A stretch of 64,000 bases of DNA from Mycolicibacter hiberniae (GTDB taxonomy: Bacteria; Actinomycetota; Actinomycetes; Mycobacteriales; Mycobacteriaceae), in contig NZ_AP022609.1 of the NCBI RefSeq assembly GCF_010729485.1, positions 1,798,001-1,862,000 on the forward strand. Reading direction: 5' to 3'. Shown here one piece after another: positions 1-12,048 of the stretch (position 1 is its first letter; every line of letters begins with the position of its first letter). The notes beneath the pieces were generated by a model. That model made no database searches. It saw nothing but the letters and a program-made list of their open reading frames with translations, and was not told where the DNA came from. Both the position numbers and the translations under genes were made by a program.

Positions 1-183
<183 letters not shown>

Positions 184-264
184 TGCCCTCGCTTGACTCT
201 GCGCTCACCAAAGCGCCCACTCGCACTTTTGCCTGGTGGCCGCAGAGTCAACGAGGAGGTGGGG

Positions 265-1272
265 TCAGGCGGGCAGCCGGCGGTTGAGCAGCAGCGCCGC
301 CAGCGCGGCCAGCGCCAGGACGAACGTGCCCAACCGCAGCCAGCCGGTGCTGGCATCGCCGCGGATGGTCTCGAAGCCGATCTGGTCCTGCAAGGTGGCG
401 TAAACCTCTTTGAGCTGGGCCAGGCTGGAGGCGGTGTAGGCGGTGCCGCCGGACAGATCGGCGATCTTCTTCAACGAGTCGTCATCGACCGGGACCGGCT
501 GGCGCTGCTCGTTGATCTCGACATAGCCGTAAGCCGTGCCGAACGAGATCGTCGAGACCGGCACCCCTTGATCCTTGGCTGTGCGCGCCGCGGTGAACGC
601 CCCCTTGGGGTTGTCGGGATTGGACGGCACCGTCTCCTTGCCGTCGGACAGCAGCACGATCCGGGCCGGCGGCGGGGTGTCGCCCCCGCCGATGACGGCC
701 CCCACGGTGGCGATCGCCTGCAGCGCGGTGAAGATGCCTTCGCCGGTCGCGGTCCGGTCCGCCAGTTGCAGTTTGTCGATCGCGGCCTTGGTCGCCTCGC
801 GGTTGGTCGTCGGTGAGGTCAGCACGGTCGCGGTGCCGGCGTAGGCGATCAGGCCCAGGTTGATGCCGGCGGTCAGCTCGTCGGCGAACTGCTTGCCGGC
901 TTCCTGCGCGGCGGCCAGCCGGCTGGGCGAGACATCGGTGGCCCGCATCGACTGCGAGACGTCGATCACCAACATCACCACCGCGCGGTTGCGCGGAATC
1001 CGGACGTCGTGCGTGGGGCCGGCCATGGCGATGGTGAACAGCACCATCGAGGTGACCAGCAGGATCGCCGACAGGTGCCGCCAGCGCGTCGGCGTCTTGG
1101 GCGCCACGCTTTCCAGCAACTCCATGTTGGCGAATCGCAGAATCCGGCGGTGCCGCGCCACCTGCATGACGACGTACAGCGCGACCAGACCCAGGATCAC
1201 GAGCAGGAACAGGAAGAACCACGGGTGCGCGAAGCCCGACAGCGTCATCGGCCCCAGGAGCGGCAATGTCAT
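265..1272 (-). CDS. VWA-domain membrane protein (Rv1481-like, UPF0353)
   Basis: 335 aa. Two transmembrane helices lie near residues 17-38 and 66-84, a von Willebrand A domain follows, and a C-terminal helix sits at about 312-330. The MIDAS metal site is visible as DVSQS (104-108). VWA proteins of this type work with MoxR AAA+ ATPases and DUF58 proteins as metal-insertion or chaperone-like assemblies. In M. tuberculosis this gene follows moxR1 and Rv1480, as here (28 bp after the DUF58 gene). The start ATG has an ACAGG-type ribosome site. Substrate unknown. Confidence 0.9.
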   Translation of the reverse strand: MTLPLLGPMTLSGFAHPWFFLFLLVILGLVALYVVMQVARHRRILRFANMELLESVAPKTPTRWRHLSAILLVTSMVLFTIAMAGPTHDVRIPRNRAVVMLVIDVSQSMRATDVSPSRLAAAQEAGKQFADELTAGINLGLIAYAGTATVLTSPTTNREATKAAIDKLQLADRTATGEGIFTALQAIATVGAVIGGGDTPPPARIVLLSDGKETVPSNPDNPKGAFTAARTAKDQGVPVSTISFGTAYGYVEINEQRQPVPVDDDSLKKIADLSGGTAYTASSLAQLKEVYATLQDQIGFETIRGDASTGWLRLGTFVLALAALAALLLNRRLPA

Positions 1273-1300
1273 AGCAGACCTGTCTGGTTACGGGTCGAGG

Positions 1301-2278
1301 TCACGGTGTACCCGCCAGCGCGCCGCGCCGGCGTGACTCGACGAATCGGACAATGTCGGCGATCCAGTCCCGGTCCGTCCGCAGGCTCAACAGCGGTGCG
1401 CCGCAACTGCGGAGCGCACGCGCGACGTCGGCGCGGTGGGCCACGGCTGCCCGGGCGAAATCGTCCCGCAGCTTGGCGTCGATGGTGAACTCGCGGGTGA
1501 TCCCGGTTTCGGTGTCCTGCAGCACCACGTCGCCGACGTCGGGCAGTTCCACGTCGCGCGGGTCGAGCACCTCGACGCCCAGCACCTCGTGCCGGGCGGC
1601 GACCGCCCGCAACGGGCGCATCCAGTTGATGGGGCCCAGGAAGTCGCTGATGATCACCGCCATGCCCCGCCGCCGCTCGGGCCGGCGCAGCGCGTCGATG
1701 GCCGCCGCCAGGTCGCCGCGAACCCCCATCGGGGCCCGGGGTGTCGTGGCGATGGCGCGCAACAGGGTCTGCTCGTGGTTGCGCCCGGACCGTGCAGGCA
1801 CCCGTACCACGCGCTCGCCGTTGGCCACCAGCGCTCCCAGCCGGTTGCCGCCACCGCTGTTGAGATAGACGATGGCCGCTGCCGCGGCCACGGCCAGATC
1901 ACGCTTCTCGCACCCGGCGGTGCCGAAGTCCATGCTGGCCGACATGTCCACCACCAGCCAGGTCTCCAGCTCGCGGTCGGCGATCATCTGCCGGACGTGC
2001 GGATGGGTGGTGCGGGCCGTGACCGACCAGTCCATCCGTCGCACGTCGTCGCCCGGCTGATACAGCCGGGATTCGCCGGGCTCGGAACCGGGGCCGGGAA
2101 TCAAGCCCAGGTGGTCGCCGTGCAGAACGCCGTCGAGCTTGCGCTTGACGGTCAGTTCCAGGGTGCGCAGTGCCGCCCCCAGCTTGGGGTCGCGGATCTC
2201 TCCGCGCAGCATCGACGGCGGAGCGGTGCTGGTTCCGGCAGGCTGCGACGATCCAGCCCCGGTGTCGGGCTCGCTCAC
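1301..2278 (-). CDS. DUF58 protein, MoxR-associated (Rv1480-like)
   Basis: 325 aa soluble DUF58 protein. The N-terminal part carries the typical pattern around RRMDWSVTARTTHPHVR and a VWA-like core (VVDMSASMDFG). It starts at GTG 2278 and overlaps the moxR1 stop by 4 bp (GTGA), so translation is probably coupled. Family members accompany MoxR ATPases and VWA proteins, and the order moxR1-DUF58-VWA matches M. tuberculosis Rv1479-Rv1481. Client protein unknown. Confidence 0.9.
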   Translation of the reverse strand: MSEPDTGAGSSQPAGTSTAPPSMLRGEIRDPKLGAALRTLELTVKRKLDGVLHGDHLGLIPGPGSEPGESRLYQPGDDVRRMDWSVTARTTHPHVRQMIADRELETWLVVDMSASMDFGTAGCEKRDLAVAAAAAIVYLNSGGGNRLGALVANGERVVRVPARSGRNHEQTLLRAIATTPRAPMGVRGDLAAAIDALRRPERRRGMAVIISDFLGPINWMRPLRAVAARHEVLGVEVLDPRDVELPDVGDVVLQDTETGITREFTIDAKLRDDFARAAVAHRADVARALRSCGAPLLSLRTDRDWIADIVRFVESRRRGALAGTP

Positions 2279-3390
2279 CGACCGCCGGCCACAGCCGCCG
2301 CGGTCGGGGCACCCGGTGCCGGCGAGTGCTGCTGCGGAACGGCGTTCACCTGCGGCAACGGCACCGTCTGCAGCAACCGGTTGATGACGATCTCCGGGGT
2401 GATCTCATCGGCGAGCGCGTCGTAGGACAGGACCAGCCGGTGCCGGAGCACATCTGGAATGACCTCGATGACGTCCTGCGGGATCACGTAGTCGCGACCG
2501 CGGACCAGGGCCAGCGCCCGGGACGCGGCGATGATGCCCAGCGAGGCGCGCGGCGACGCGCCGAACGACAGCCAGTTCTTCACATCCGGCATGCCGAACT
2601 GCTCGGGTTGGCGCGTCGCGGTGATCACCCGCACCACGTAGTCCACCAGGGCGTGGTGCACGAAGTTGTTGGCCGCCAGGGTCTGCAGCCGCACCAGGTC
2701 GCCGGTCCCGAGGATCTGCTTGGGCTCCGGCGGCGTGACGCCCATCCGGTAGATGATCTCGCGCTCTTCCTCCGGCGAGGGGTAACTCACGTTGATCTTG
2801 AACAGGAAGCGGTCGCGCTGGGCCTCGGGCAGCGGGTAGACGCCCTCGTGCTCAATCGGGTTCTGCGTCGCCATCACCAGGAACGGGTTGGGCAGCGGGA
2901 ACCTCTTGCCGCCGATGGACACCTGACGCTCTTGCATGACCTCCAGCAGCGCCGACTGCACCTTGGCCGGCGCCCGGTTGATCTCGTCGGCCAGCAGGAA
3001 GTTGGCCATCACCGGACCGAGTTCGGTGTCGAACTCCTCCCGGCCCTGCCGGTAGATTCGGGTGCCGATGATGTCGGTGGGGACCAGGTCCGGGGTGAAC
3101 TGGATGCGCGCGAAGGAGCCGCCGACCACGCGGGCGAATGTCTCCACGGCCAGGGTCTTGGCGACGCCGGGCACACCTTCGAGCAGCACGTGCCCCTTGG
3201 CGAGCAGGCCGACCAGGATGCGCTCGACGAGCTGGTCCTGGCCGACGATGACGCGCTTGACCTCGAAGATGGCCCGCTCCAGCGTGTGTACGTCGGCGGC
3301 GAGCCCGCTACCGCCGACTGTGCCTGGCTCGGCACCGGCCGAGCCGGGGAAACCGCTGGCGCCCGCGGGCGTCCCATCCGATGACGTCAT
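2275..3390 (-). CDS. moxR1: MoxR1 AAA+ ATPase
   Basis: 371 aa AAA+ ATPase of the MoxR family, thought to act as a chaperone for assembly or maturation of partner complexes. Walker A is GVPGVAKT (72-79) and Walker B is FLLADEINRA with Asp135/Glu136. I chose ATG 3390 because GGAGG lies 8 bases upstream; an in-frame GTG at 3405 sits on that ribosome site and is unlikely. The gene heads a three-gene operon with the DUF58 and VWA genes. It lies 133 bp downstream of ripB with a hairpin in between. A link to cell-wall maintenance is suggested only by the conserved neighbourhood. Confidence 0.95.
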   Translation of the reverse strand: MTSSDGTPAGASGFPGSAGAEPGTVGGSGLAADVHTLERAIFEVKRVIVGQDQLVERILVGLLAKGHVLLEGVPGVAKTLAVETFARVVGGSFARIQFTPDLVPTDIIGTRIYRQGREEFDTELGPVMANFLLADEINRAPAKVQSALLEVMQERQVSIGGKRFPLPNPFLVMATQNPIEHEGVYPLPEAQRDRFLFKINVSYPSPEEEREIIYRMGVTPPEPKQILGTGDLVRLQTLAANNFVHHALVDYVVRVITATRQPEQFGMPDVKNWLSFGASPRASLGIIAASRALALVRGRDYVIPQDVIEVIPDVLRHRLVLSYDALADEITPEIVINRLLQTVPLPQVNAVPQQHSPAPGAPTAAAVAGGR

Positions 3391-3434
3391 CGACAAATCC
3401 TCCACAAAGGTCGGTCAGACACAACTGCTTGCAC

Positions 3435-3464
3435 GGCACACCGCCGAGGGGGCGGCGTTGTGCC
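3435..3464. terminator. Stem-loop between ripB and moxR1
   Basis: GGCACACCGCC (3435-3445) pairs with GGCGGCGTTGTGCC (3451-3464), giving about 11 bp with a 3-base bulge and a loop of about 5 bases. It sits after the ripA-ripB pair and about 45 bp upstream of moxR1. There is no T-tract. It could terminate or attenuate read-through, but the function is inferred from position only. Confidence 0.4.
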
Positions 3465-3523
3465 CTCGTTTCACTATTCCAGGGTTCGAAGCATCCGTCG
3501 ACGCCAAGCCCGGTCCCGGCGCG

Positions 3524-4225
3524 TCAGTACTCGATGATCCGGGTCAGATACGGCGTCATCCCGGAGGTCCGCACCGGGCTGACGACCACCTTGCCGGCAC
3601 TGCCGGAGGCCTCCAGCATCTTTCCGCCGCCCAGGTACATGGTGACGTGCTGGCCGCCGCCGGGGCCGTAGAACATCAGGTCGCCACGGCGGGCCTGGCT
3701 GGGCGGAATGTGCCGGCCGGCGTTGTACTGGTCGCCCGAGTACCGCGGGATGAGGACCCCGACACCGGCGAATGCGTAGCGCATCAGGCCCGAGCAGTCG
3801 AAACCGACCGTGCCCGCGCCGGAGTCGACGCCCTTGCTGGGACCGGTGAGCGAGCCACCGCCCCAGGAATAGGGCACCCCCATCTGCGCTCCGCCGCGAC
3901 GGATGACGTACTCGATGGCCTGCTTGCCCTGCACCCGCTTACCGGGCGCCACATTGCCGGTGGCTTCGTCGCCGACATTGAACCCGAGGCCGGCCAGGAA
4001 CTTGCGGCCCAGGTCCATGGTGGTCTGGGTGGCCTGGGCGGTGGCCTGCAGCGACGCGTTGGCGATCGCCAGCGGATCACCGGGTGCCCCGGCGCTGATC
4101 GTCGCCGGCAGCGTCGGGTCCCAGCCGGGATCGGCCGCCGCGGGCCCGGCCAGACCCAGCATCACCGGGATCGCCACCACCAGCGATCCGATCAGACGAG
4201 ATAGACGTAGTGCACTCAATCGCAT
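3524..4225 (-). CDS. ripB: NlpC/P60 peptidoglycan endopeptidase RipB
   Basis: 233 aa secreted D,L-endopeptidase that cleaves the peptidoglycan stem peptide. A signal peptide ends near residue 31 (AGPAAADP). The NlpC/P60 domain carries catalytic Cys144 (GFDCSG), His193 (GQHVTMY) and Glu205, spaced exactly as in RipA. RipB lacks RipA's long coiled-coil regulatory N-terminus, as is usual for the family. It starts 10 bp after the ripA stop, so the two form one operon. Confidence 0.95.
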   Translation of the reverse strand: MRLSALRLSRLIGSLVVAIPVMLGLAGPAAADPGWDPTLPATISAGAPGDPLAIANASLQATAQATQTTMDLGRKFLAGLGFNVGDEATGNVAPGKRVQGKQAIEYVIRRGGAQMGVPYSWGGGSLTGPSKGVDSGAGTVGFDCSGLMRYAFAGVGVLIPRYSGDQYNAGRHIPPSQARRGDLMFYGPGGGQHVTMYLGGGKMLEASGSAGKVVVSPVRTSGMTPYLTRIIEY

Positions 4226-4235
4226 TGCTCCGCCG

Positions 4236-5666
4236 TCAGTATTCGATGTATCGGACTACGAAGGGCGTCATGCCGCTCTTGCGCACCGGCGATACCTTCA
4301 CCACCTGGCCCACGTCCGGGGCCTCGAGCATCAGGCCGTTGCCGAGGTACAGCGTGACGTGCTGGCTGCCGCCGGGACCATAGAAGATGACGTCGCCGCG
4401 CCGCGCCATCGCCGAGGGGATCTGGCGGCCCATCTTGTACTGCGAACCGGAGTAGTGCGGCAGCTTGATGCCCACTCCGGCGAACGCGTAGAGGATCAGA
4501 CCGGAGCAGTCGAAACCGACCGTGCCGGAACCCGAGCCGATACCGCGGCCGGGTCCCGCGGCGGTGCCACCGCCCCACGAGTACGGCACGCCACGCTGCG
4601 AGAGGGCGCGGCGGATCACGTATTCGGAGGCCTGCTTGCCGTATACCCGCGGGATCTTGCCGTTGTTGATACCGGTGTCGTCGGGCTTGGCCAGGCCCAG
4701 CGACTGCAAGAATTTCTGGCCCAGGTTCGCCGTCACCTGCGCCGAGGTCTGCGAGATACCCAGCACCTGGTTGATGACCGCGATCGGGTCGCCGGGGATG
4801 TTCGCGCTGGGGATCATCGGCAGGGTCGGGTCCCAGGGGCCGTCCCACCGCTGGGGCTGTTGGGTGTTCGCCGGGCCGCCGCCGGGCGCGCCGGGATTGC
4901 CCCACCGGTCACCGGCGGGGGCGCCGGCCGGCGCCTCGGGTTGCGCGTGACCACGGGCGGCCACGAGCTTGGCCTGGGCCTCGGAGCGGCGTGCCGCCAG
5001 CCGGTCTATCTCCTGCTGTTGTTCGGCGAACTTGCGCTGGGTGCCGGTGAGCGCTGCCACCGCGGCATCCTGGCTGGACTGCGCCTGCGCCACCGCCTGG
5101 TCGGCATTCTGCTTGGCCAGCCGGGCAGCCGACTCCTTGTTGACCTGCTCGGTGCGGGCCCGTTTGAGGTTGTCCAGCGCCTGCTCGGAACTGAGCGCGA
5201 GCAGCTGGCCGGCCGCCGCCGTGGCGATCATGTCGGTGGGGTTGGCGGCGGTCAGATAGCTGTCCGAGGGGCCGTTGACGTAGGTCGAGGCGGCGAAGGT
5301 GTTGAACCGGCGTTGCGCGGCGGCGATGGCGGCGTCGGCGTCGGCGATCGCGCGGTGGCCTGCCTCCACCTCCTGCTTAGCGGCGTCGGCTTCCTCGCGC
5401 GCGGTCTGCAGATCCACCAGCGCTTTGTTGACGCCTTCCTTCTCCTCGGCGATCTGCGCGCCCAGGTTCTGCAGCTGCTGGTTGGCGTCGGCGACGTCGG
5501 CGATCAGCGCGGCGATGCCGTCGGGGTCACGGGCGGGTTGCGCGGCTGCCAGCCCCGGGGTGCCCAGCAGGATGGCAGCACTGAGCACCGACACCGTCAA
5601 GGGTCGGGCGAACCGGGCCACCCGCGGGAATGCAGAGCCATCGGAGCCACAGCGGATGCGTCTCAT
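4236..5666 (-). CDS. ripA: NlpC/P60 peptidoglycan endopeptidase RipA
   Basis: 476 aa D,L-endopeptidase needed for daughter-cell separation; the M. tuberculosis protein partners with RpfB. It has a signal peptide (to about residue 43), then a long alpha-helical coiled coil (about 48-245) that can block the active site. A Gly/Pro/Ala linker follows, and then the NlpC/P60 domain. The catalytic residues Cys387, His436 and Glu448 sit at a constant +4 offset from M. tuberculosis Cys383/His432/Glu444. GAGGAG lies about 12 bases upstream of ATG 5666. In M. tuberculosis ripA is a target of the MtrA response regulator, and a matching direct repeat lies upstream at 5827-5843. Confidence 0.97.
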   Translation of the reverse strand: MRRIRCGSDGSAFPRVARFARPLTVSVLSAAILLGTPGLAAAQPARDPDGIAALIADVADANQQLQNLGAQIAEEKEGVNKALVDLQTAREEADAAKQEVEAGHRAIADADAAIAAAQRRFNTFAASTYVNGPSDSYLTAANPTDMIATAAAGQLLALSSEQALDNLKRARTEQVNKESAARLAKQNADQAVAQAQSSQDAAVAALTGTQRKFAEQQQEIDRLAARRSEAQAKLVAARGHAQPEAPAGAPAGDRWGNPGAPGGGPANTQQPQRWDGPWDPTLPMIPSANIPGDPIAVINQVLGISQTSAQVTANLGQKFLQSLGLAKPDDTGINNGKIPRVYGKQASEYVIRRALSQRGVPYSWGGGTAAGPGRGIGSGSGTVGFDCSGLILYAFAGVGIKLPHYSGSQYKMGRQIPSAMARRGDVIFYGPGGSQHVTLYLGNGLMLEAPDVGQVVKVSPVRKSGMTPFVVRYIEY

Positions 5667-5826
5667 TCGGCTTGGATCTCCTCGGACTCAGGCAGGCGCC
5701 GTGCTTCCACCGGCGGTACAAGCACAGGAGCAACACCTACATCAGTTGCGCCTTTTGAGACCATACGTCACATCAGTCACGGGAGAACCGTTCGTAACAA
5801 ACTACATTATTGTAATTAAGCGGCTT

Positions 5827-5843
5827 GTGACCATTTAGTGACC
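5827..5843 (-). promoter_or_regulatory. Direct repeat GGTCAC-N5-GGTCAC upstream of ripA, candidate MtrA site
   Basis: On the ripA strand the sequence reads GGTCACTAAATGGTCAC, two identical hexamers 11 bp apart (one helical turn), about 160-180 bp upstream of the ripA start. OmpR-family regulators such as MtrA bind direct repeats with this spacing, and MtrA sites on the ripA and dnaA promoters contain GTCAC-like half sites. An AT-rich stretch with a possible TACAAT lies just downstream. The assignment to MtrA is inferred. Confidence 0.45.
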
Positions 5844-5914
5844 TGAGGCATTTTCAAGGCCGCCGGCACAGCACAATTCCCCACCCGGGGCGGGGCGGGG
5901 CGCAGGGGTTACCG

Positions 5915-6466
5915 CTACTGCGCGGCGGTGGGGCGCTCGGCAGCTTTTCTGCTGCGTCGCTGCAGGAATCGGGTGCCGACGGCCGCGGCCGCCACCCCGA
6001 TCAGCAGGACCACCGTCATCCCCGTCCAGGGCAGGTCGGGGGTGGTCAATTCGTGCAGGAAATTCTGCGCCGACGTAACCGGGTCGCCGGTTTTGGCGTG
6101 ATCTTCGGCGGCCTCCAGTTTTGCCCGGTGAAACTGGCCGCTGTAACTGCCGACATAGTTATTACTGAGCACCAGGACGGTGGCGTCGGGATAGTCATAG
6201 CCCACCACGGTGGCCACGTCGCGCAGTGCGGTGTCCATCCCCGGGTTGCGCGCCACCTCGATGATCTTGAGGTCGATCCCGTCGTGGGCGGCCTGCGCCA
6301 CCACCTCGCGCAGCGCCGGCACATCGGCCGCCGGCGCGCTCACACCGTCGGCCGCCACGGCCACCTTGACCAGCGCCATGCAGTCATCGGGCGGGGTGGC
6401 GGGGTCGAGTCCGACGGTGATGCAGAGCTCGCCGGGGATGTAGGCCGGCGGGTGCTGGATCGTCAC
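5915..6466 (-). CDS. Rv1476-like single-pass membrane protein
   Basis: About 183 aa from GTG 6466. An alternative TTG at 6484 adds six residues. Neither start has a well-placed ribosome site. A TACCGT hexamer 8 bases before GTG 6466 would fit a leaderless start. The body is an extracytoplasmic-looking domain with two Cys (ELCITVGL, PDDCMAL). A C-terminal transmembrane helix (about residues 148-168) is followed by a basic tail (RFLQRRSRK). It corresponds in position to M. tuberculosis Rv1476, between acnA and ripA. Function unknown. Confidence 0.8.
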   Translation of the reverse strand: MTIQHPPAYIPGELCITVGLDPATPPDDCMALVKVAVAADGVSAPAADVPALREVVAQAAHDGIDLKIIEVARNPGMDTALRDVATVVGYDYPDATVLVLSNNYVGSYSGQFHRAKLEAAEDHAKTGDPVTSAQNFLHELTTPDLPWTGMTVVLLIGVAAAAVGTRFLQRRSRKAAERPTAAQ

Positions 6467-6475
6467 GGAAGATGA

Positions 6476-9433
<2,958 letters not shown>

Positions 9434-9445
9434 TCGGCGATCACC

Positions 9446-10009
9446 ATGCCCAGGGTCAGCGAGGATCACCTGGCGGCCCGGCGCCGCCAGATCCTCGATG
9501 GCGCCCGGCGCTGCTTCGCCGCCTACGGCTACGACCAGGCGACGGTGCGGCGACTCGAGCAGACCATTGGGCTGTCGCGCGGGGCGATATTTCATCACTT
9601 CCGCGACAAGGACACGCTGTTTTTCGAACTGGCGCGCGAGGATGCGCAGCGCATGGCCGATCTGGCTTCCCGCGAGGGCCTGATCGGCGTCATGCGGGAC
9701 ATGCTCGCCGCACCGGAGCAGTTCGACTGGCTGGCCACCCGGCTCGAGATCGCCCGCAAGCTGCGCCACGATCCGGAGTTCGGCCGCGGCTGGGCGGAGC
9801 GGTCAGCCGAATTGGCCGCTGCCACAACGGATCGCCTGCACCGTCAGAAGCAGGCCGGCCGACTGCGCGACGACGTTGCCGGCGACGTCTTGCACTGCTA
9901 CCTGGACCTCGTGCTCGATGGGCTGGTTGCGCGGCTGGCCTCCGGCGAGGATCCGCAGCGCCTGTCGGCGGTCCTCGACCTGGTCGAGGACTCGGTGCGC
10001 CAGAGCTGA
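9446..10009 (+). CDS. acnR: TetR-family regulator AcnR (Rv1474c-like)
   Basis: 187 aa. The N-terminal TetR helix-turn-helix (about residues 12-58) includes ATVRRLEQTIGLSRGAIFHHF. The C-terminal ligand and dimer domain is all-helical. It lies 12 bp after acnA on the same strand, the arrangement of acn-acnR in Corynebacterium and Rv1475c-Rv1474c in M. tuberculosis. In both, this regulator controls aconitase in response to citrate or iron status. A near-exact AcnR operator lies in the acnA promoter at 6517-6532, supporting the assignment. Confidence 0.92.
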   Translation: MPRVSEDHLAARRRQILDGARRCFAAYGYDQATVRRLEQTIGLSRGAIFHHFRDKDTLFFELAREDAQRMADLASREGLIGVMRDMLAAPEQFDWLATRLEIARKLRHDPEFGRGWAERSAELAAATTDRLHRQKQAGRLRDDVAGDVLHCYLDLVLDGLVARLASGEDPQRLSAVLDLVEDSVRQS

Positions 10010-10074
10010 TTTCGGCTACCGGACGCAGGCAGCGCCCCCCCGCCCGCGGAAAGCCGCCCGCCGGCCCGCTCGGG

Positions 10075-10275
10075 TCAGCGCGAGCGCGTCCGGTGGTTGG
10101 GACCACCGCGACTGCGCATCACCGCGCCGGACTCCCGCAGCATGCTGTGTATCGATCCGTACGAGCGCCCGGTCGACGCCGCCAGCGTGCGGATGCTCGC
10201 CCCCCGCTCGTAGGCGTTGCGCAACTCGACCAGCTGACGGTCACGTAGCTTGTTGGATCTCGTCGTCGTTGCCAC
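10075..10275 (-). CDS. Small helix-turn-helix protein (Rv1473A-like)
   Basis: 66 aa basic protein from GTG 10275; the upstream extension to 10353 in this frame looks non-coding. The helix-turn-helix is plain: ASIRTLAASTGRSYGSIHSM, followed by an Arg/Gly-rich tail. Small proteins of this type are conserved across Actinobacteria, and Rv1473A occupies the same place between the ABC-F gene and acnR. It follows the ABC-F gene by 115 bp on the same strand. A DNA-binding role is inferred from the fold; the target is unknown. Confidence 0.8.
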   Translation of the reverse strand: MATTTRSNKLRDRQLVELRNAYERGASIRTLAASTGRSYGSIHSMLRESGAVMRSRGGPNHRTRSR

Positions 10276-10390
10276 GTCCCCACACCATCCCCTCGCCGCC
10301 TTGACCACTTCAGCGTAGGAAGACAGCCCGGCGCGGGGGCGGGTTTGGCACAAATGCGGGCAATCGGCACGGCCGGGCCCAGACGGGGCG

Positions 10391-12028
10391 CTAGGCCAGC
10401 TCGATCAGGTCGCGGTAGTCGGCCGACCAGTGGTCCTCGGTGCCGTCGGGCAACAGCACCACCCGCTGGGGGTCCAGCGCTTCCGCCGCTCCCGGGTCGT
10501 GGGTGACCAGCACCACCGCGCCGGCGTAGCTGCGCAGGGCGTCGAGCACCTGCTCGCGCGACGCGGGGTCGAGGTTGTTGGTCGGCTCGTCGAGCAGCAG
10601 AACGTTTGCGGTGGACGCCACCAGCCCCGCCAGTGCCAGCCGGGTCTTCTCGCCGCCGGAGAGCGTGCCGGCCGGCTGGTCCAGCTGCGGCCCGGTGAAC
10701 ATGAACGCGCCCAAGAGCCCACGCAGATCCTGCTCGGAGGTGTCCGGGGCCGCATGGACGATGTTCTCCCACACGGTTGCGGCGTTGTCGATGGTGTCGT
10801 GTTCCTGGGCGAAGTAACCGATCTTGCATCCGTGACCGGGCTCGAGCTGGCCGGCTTCGGGCGTTTCGACACCGGCCAGCACGCGCAGCAGCGTGGTCTT
10901 CCCGGCGCCGTTGAGCCCCAGCACCACGACCCGCGAACCGCGGTCGATGGCCAGGTCGACACCGGTGAACACCTCCAGCGACCCATACATCTTGGTCAGA
11001 CCACTGGCCATCAGCGGAGTCTTGCCACACGGGGCCGGGGTGGGGAACTTGATCCTGGCGACCTTGTCGGCCACCCGTTCCTCATCGAGGGCTGCCAGCA
11101 TCCGGTCGGCGCGACGCAGCATATTCTGCGCCGCAACCGCTTTGGTGGCTTTGGCGCCCAACTTCGCGGCTTGGCTGCGCAGCGCGGCGACCTTGCGTTC
11201 GGCGTTGGCGCGCTCCCGGCGGCGGCGTTGCTCATCGGTGGCTCGCGCGTCGAGGTACTTCTGCCAGCCCATGTTGTAGACATCGGCTTCGCCGCGCACC
11301 GCGTCCAGGAACCACACCCGGTTGACCACGTCGGCCAGCAGGTCCACGTCGTGACTGATCAGCACCAGTCCCCCGCCGTGGTTCTTCAGAAAGTCACGCA
11401 ACCAGCCGATCGAGTCCGCATCCAGGTGGTTGGTCGGTTCGTCGAGCAGCAGGGTGGTGTTCGAGCCCGCTCCACCGGAACCGCCCTCGCCGGCAGCGAA
11501 CAGGATCCGGGCCAGCTCCACCCGGCGGCGCTGGCCGCCGGACAGGGTCCGCAGCGGCTGGGTCAGCACCCGGTCGGGCAGGCCGAGGCTGGTGCAGATC
11601 CGGCCCGCCTCGCTCTCGGCGGCGTACCCGCCGAGCGCGGCGAAGCGCTCTTCGAGCTGGCCGTAGCGACGGATGGCCCGGTCGCGCTCGGCGTCGTCGA
11701 CGACCTCGGCCATCAGGACCTGCTGCTTTTCCAGGTCGACCAGGATGGTGTCGAGGCCCCGCGCCGACAGGACCCGATCGCGGGCCAGCACCTCGAGGTT
11801 GCCTTCCCGGGGGTCCTGCGGCAGATAGCCGACTTCCCCGGTACGGGTGATGGTGCCGGCGTAGGGCTCACCCTCGCCGGCCAGGATGCGCAGCGTGGTG
11901 GTCTTGCCGGCCCCGTTGCGGCCGACCAGGCCGATCCGGTCGCCGGGCTGCACGCGCAGCACCGAGCCGACCGCGTCGAGCAGGGTGCGCGCTCCGGCGC
12001 GGACCTCCAGGTCCGTTGCGGTGATCAC
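10391..12028 (-). CDS. ABC-F family ATPase (Rv1473-like)
   Basis: 545 aa with two ABC ATPase domains and no membrane segment. Walker A motifs are GRNGAGKTTT (near residue 40) and GLNGAGKTTLLR (near 365). Signature motifs are LSGGQRRR and LSGGEKTR. The charged interdomain linker (about 230-320) is the P-site tRNA-interaction motif region of ABC-F proteins. Such proteins act on the ribosome as translation factors or antibiotic-protection proteins. The old label 'macrolide transporter' for Rv1473 is not supported by this architecture. GTG 12028 has AGGAG 6 bases upstream and lies 20 bp after echA12. Confidence 0.92.
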   Translation of the reverse strand: MITATDLEVRAGARTLLDAVGSVLRVQPGDRIGLVGRNGAGKTTTLRILAGEGEPYAGTITRTGEVGYLPQDPREGNLEVLARDRVLSARGLDTILVDLEKQQVLMAEVVDDAERDRAIRRYGQLEERFAALGGYAAESEAGRICTSLGLPDRVLTQPLRTLSGGQRRRVELARILFAAGEGGSGGAGSNTTLLLDEPTNHLDADSIGWLRDFLKNHGGGLVLISHDVDLLADVVNRVWFLDAVRGEADVYNMGWQKYLDARATDEQRRRRERANAERKVAALRSQAAKLGAKATKAVAAQNMLRRADRMLAALDEERVADKVARIKFPTPAPCGKTPLMASGLTKMYGSLEVFTGVDLAIDRGSRVVVLGLNGAGKTTLLRVLAGVETPEAGQLEPGHGCKIGYFAQEHDTIDNAATVWENIVHAAPDTSEQDLRGLLGAFMFTGPQLDQPAGTLSGGEKTRLALAGLVASTANVLLLDEPTNNLDPASREQVLDALRSYAGAVVLVTHDPGAAEALDPQRVVLLPDGTEDHWSADYRDLIELA

Positions 12029-12048
12029 GCATCACTCCTGTCGTGCTG

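Noticed and set aside
5667..5914. Possible c-di-AMP (ydaO-type) riboswitch upstream of ripA, as seen before some actinobacterial NlpC/P60 and rpf genes
   Set aside because: The 248-bp gap is AT-rich in the middle and lacks the conserved GGGGGACCC-like core and the extended pairing of that class.
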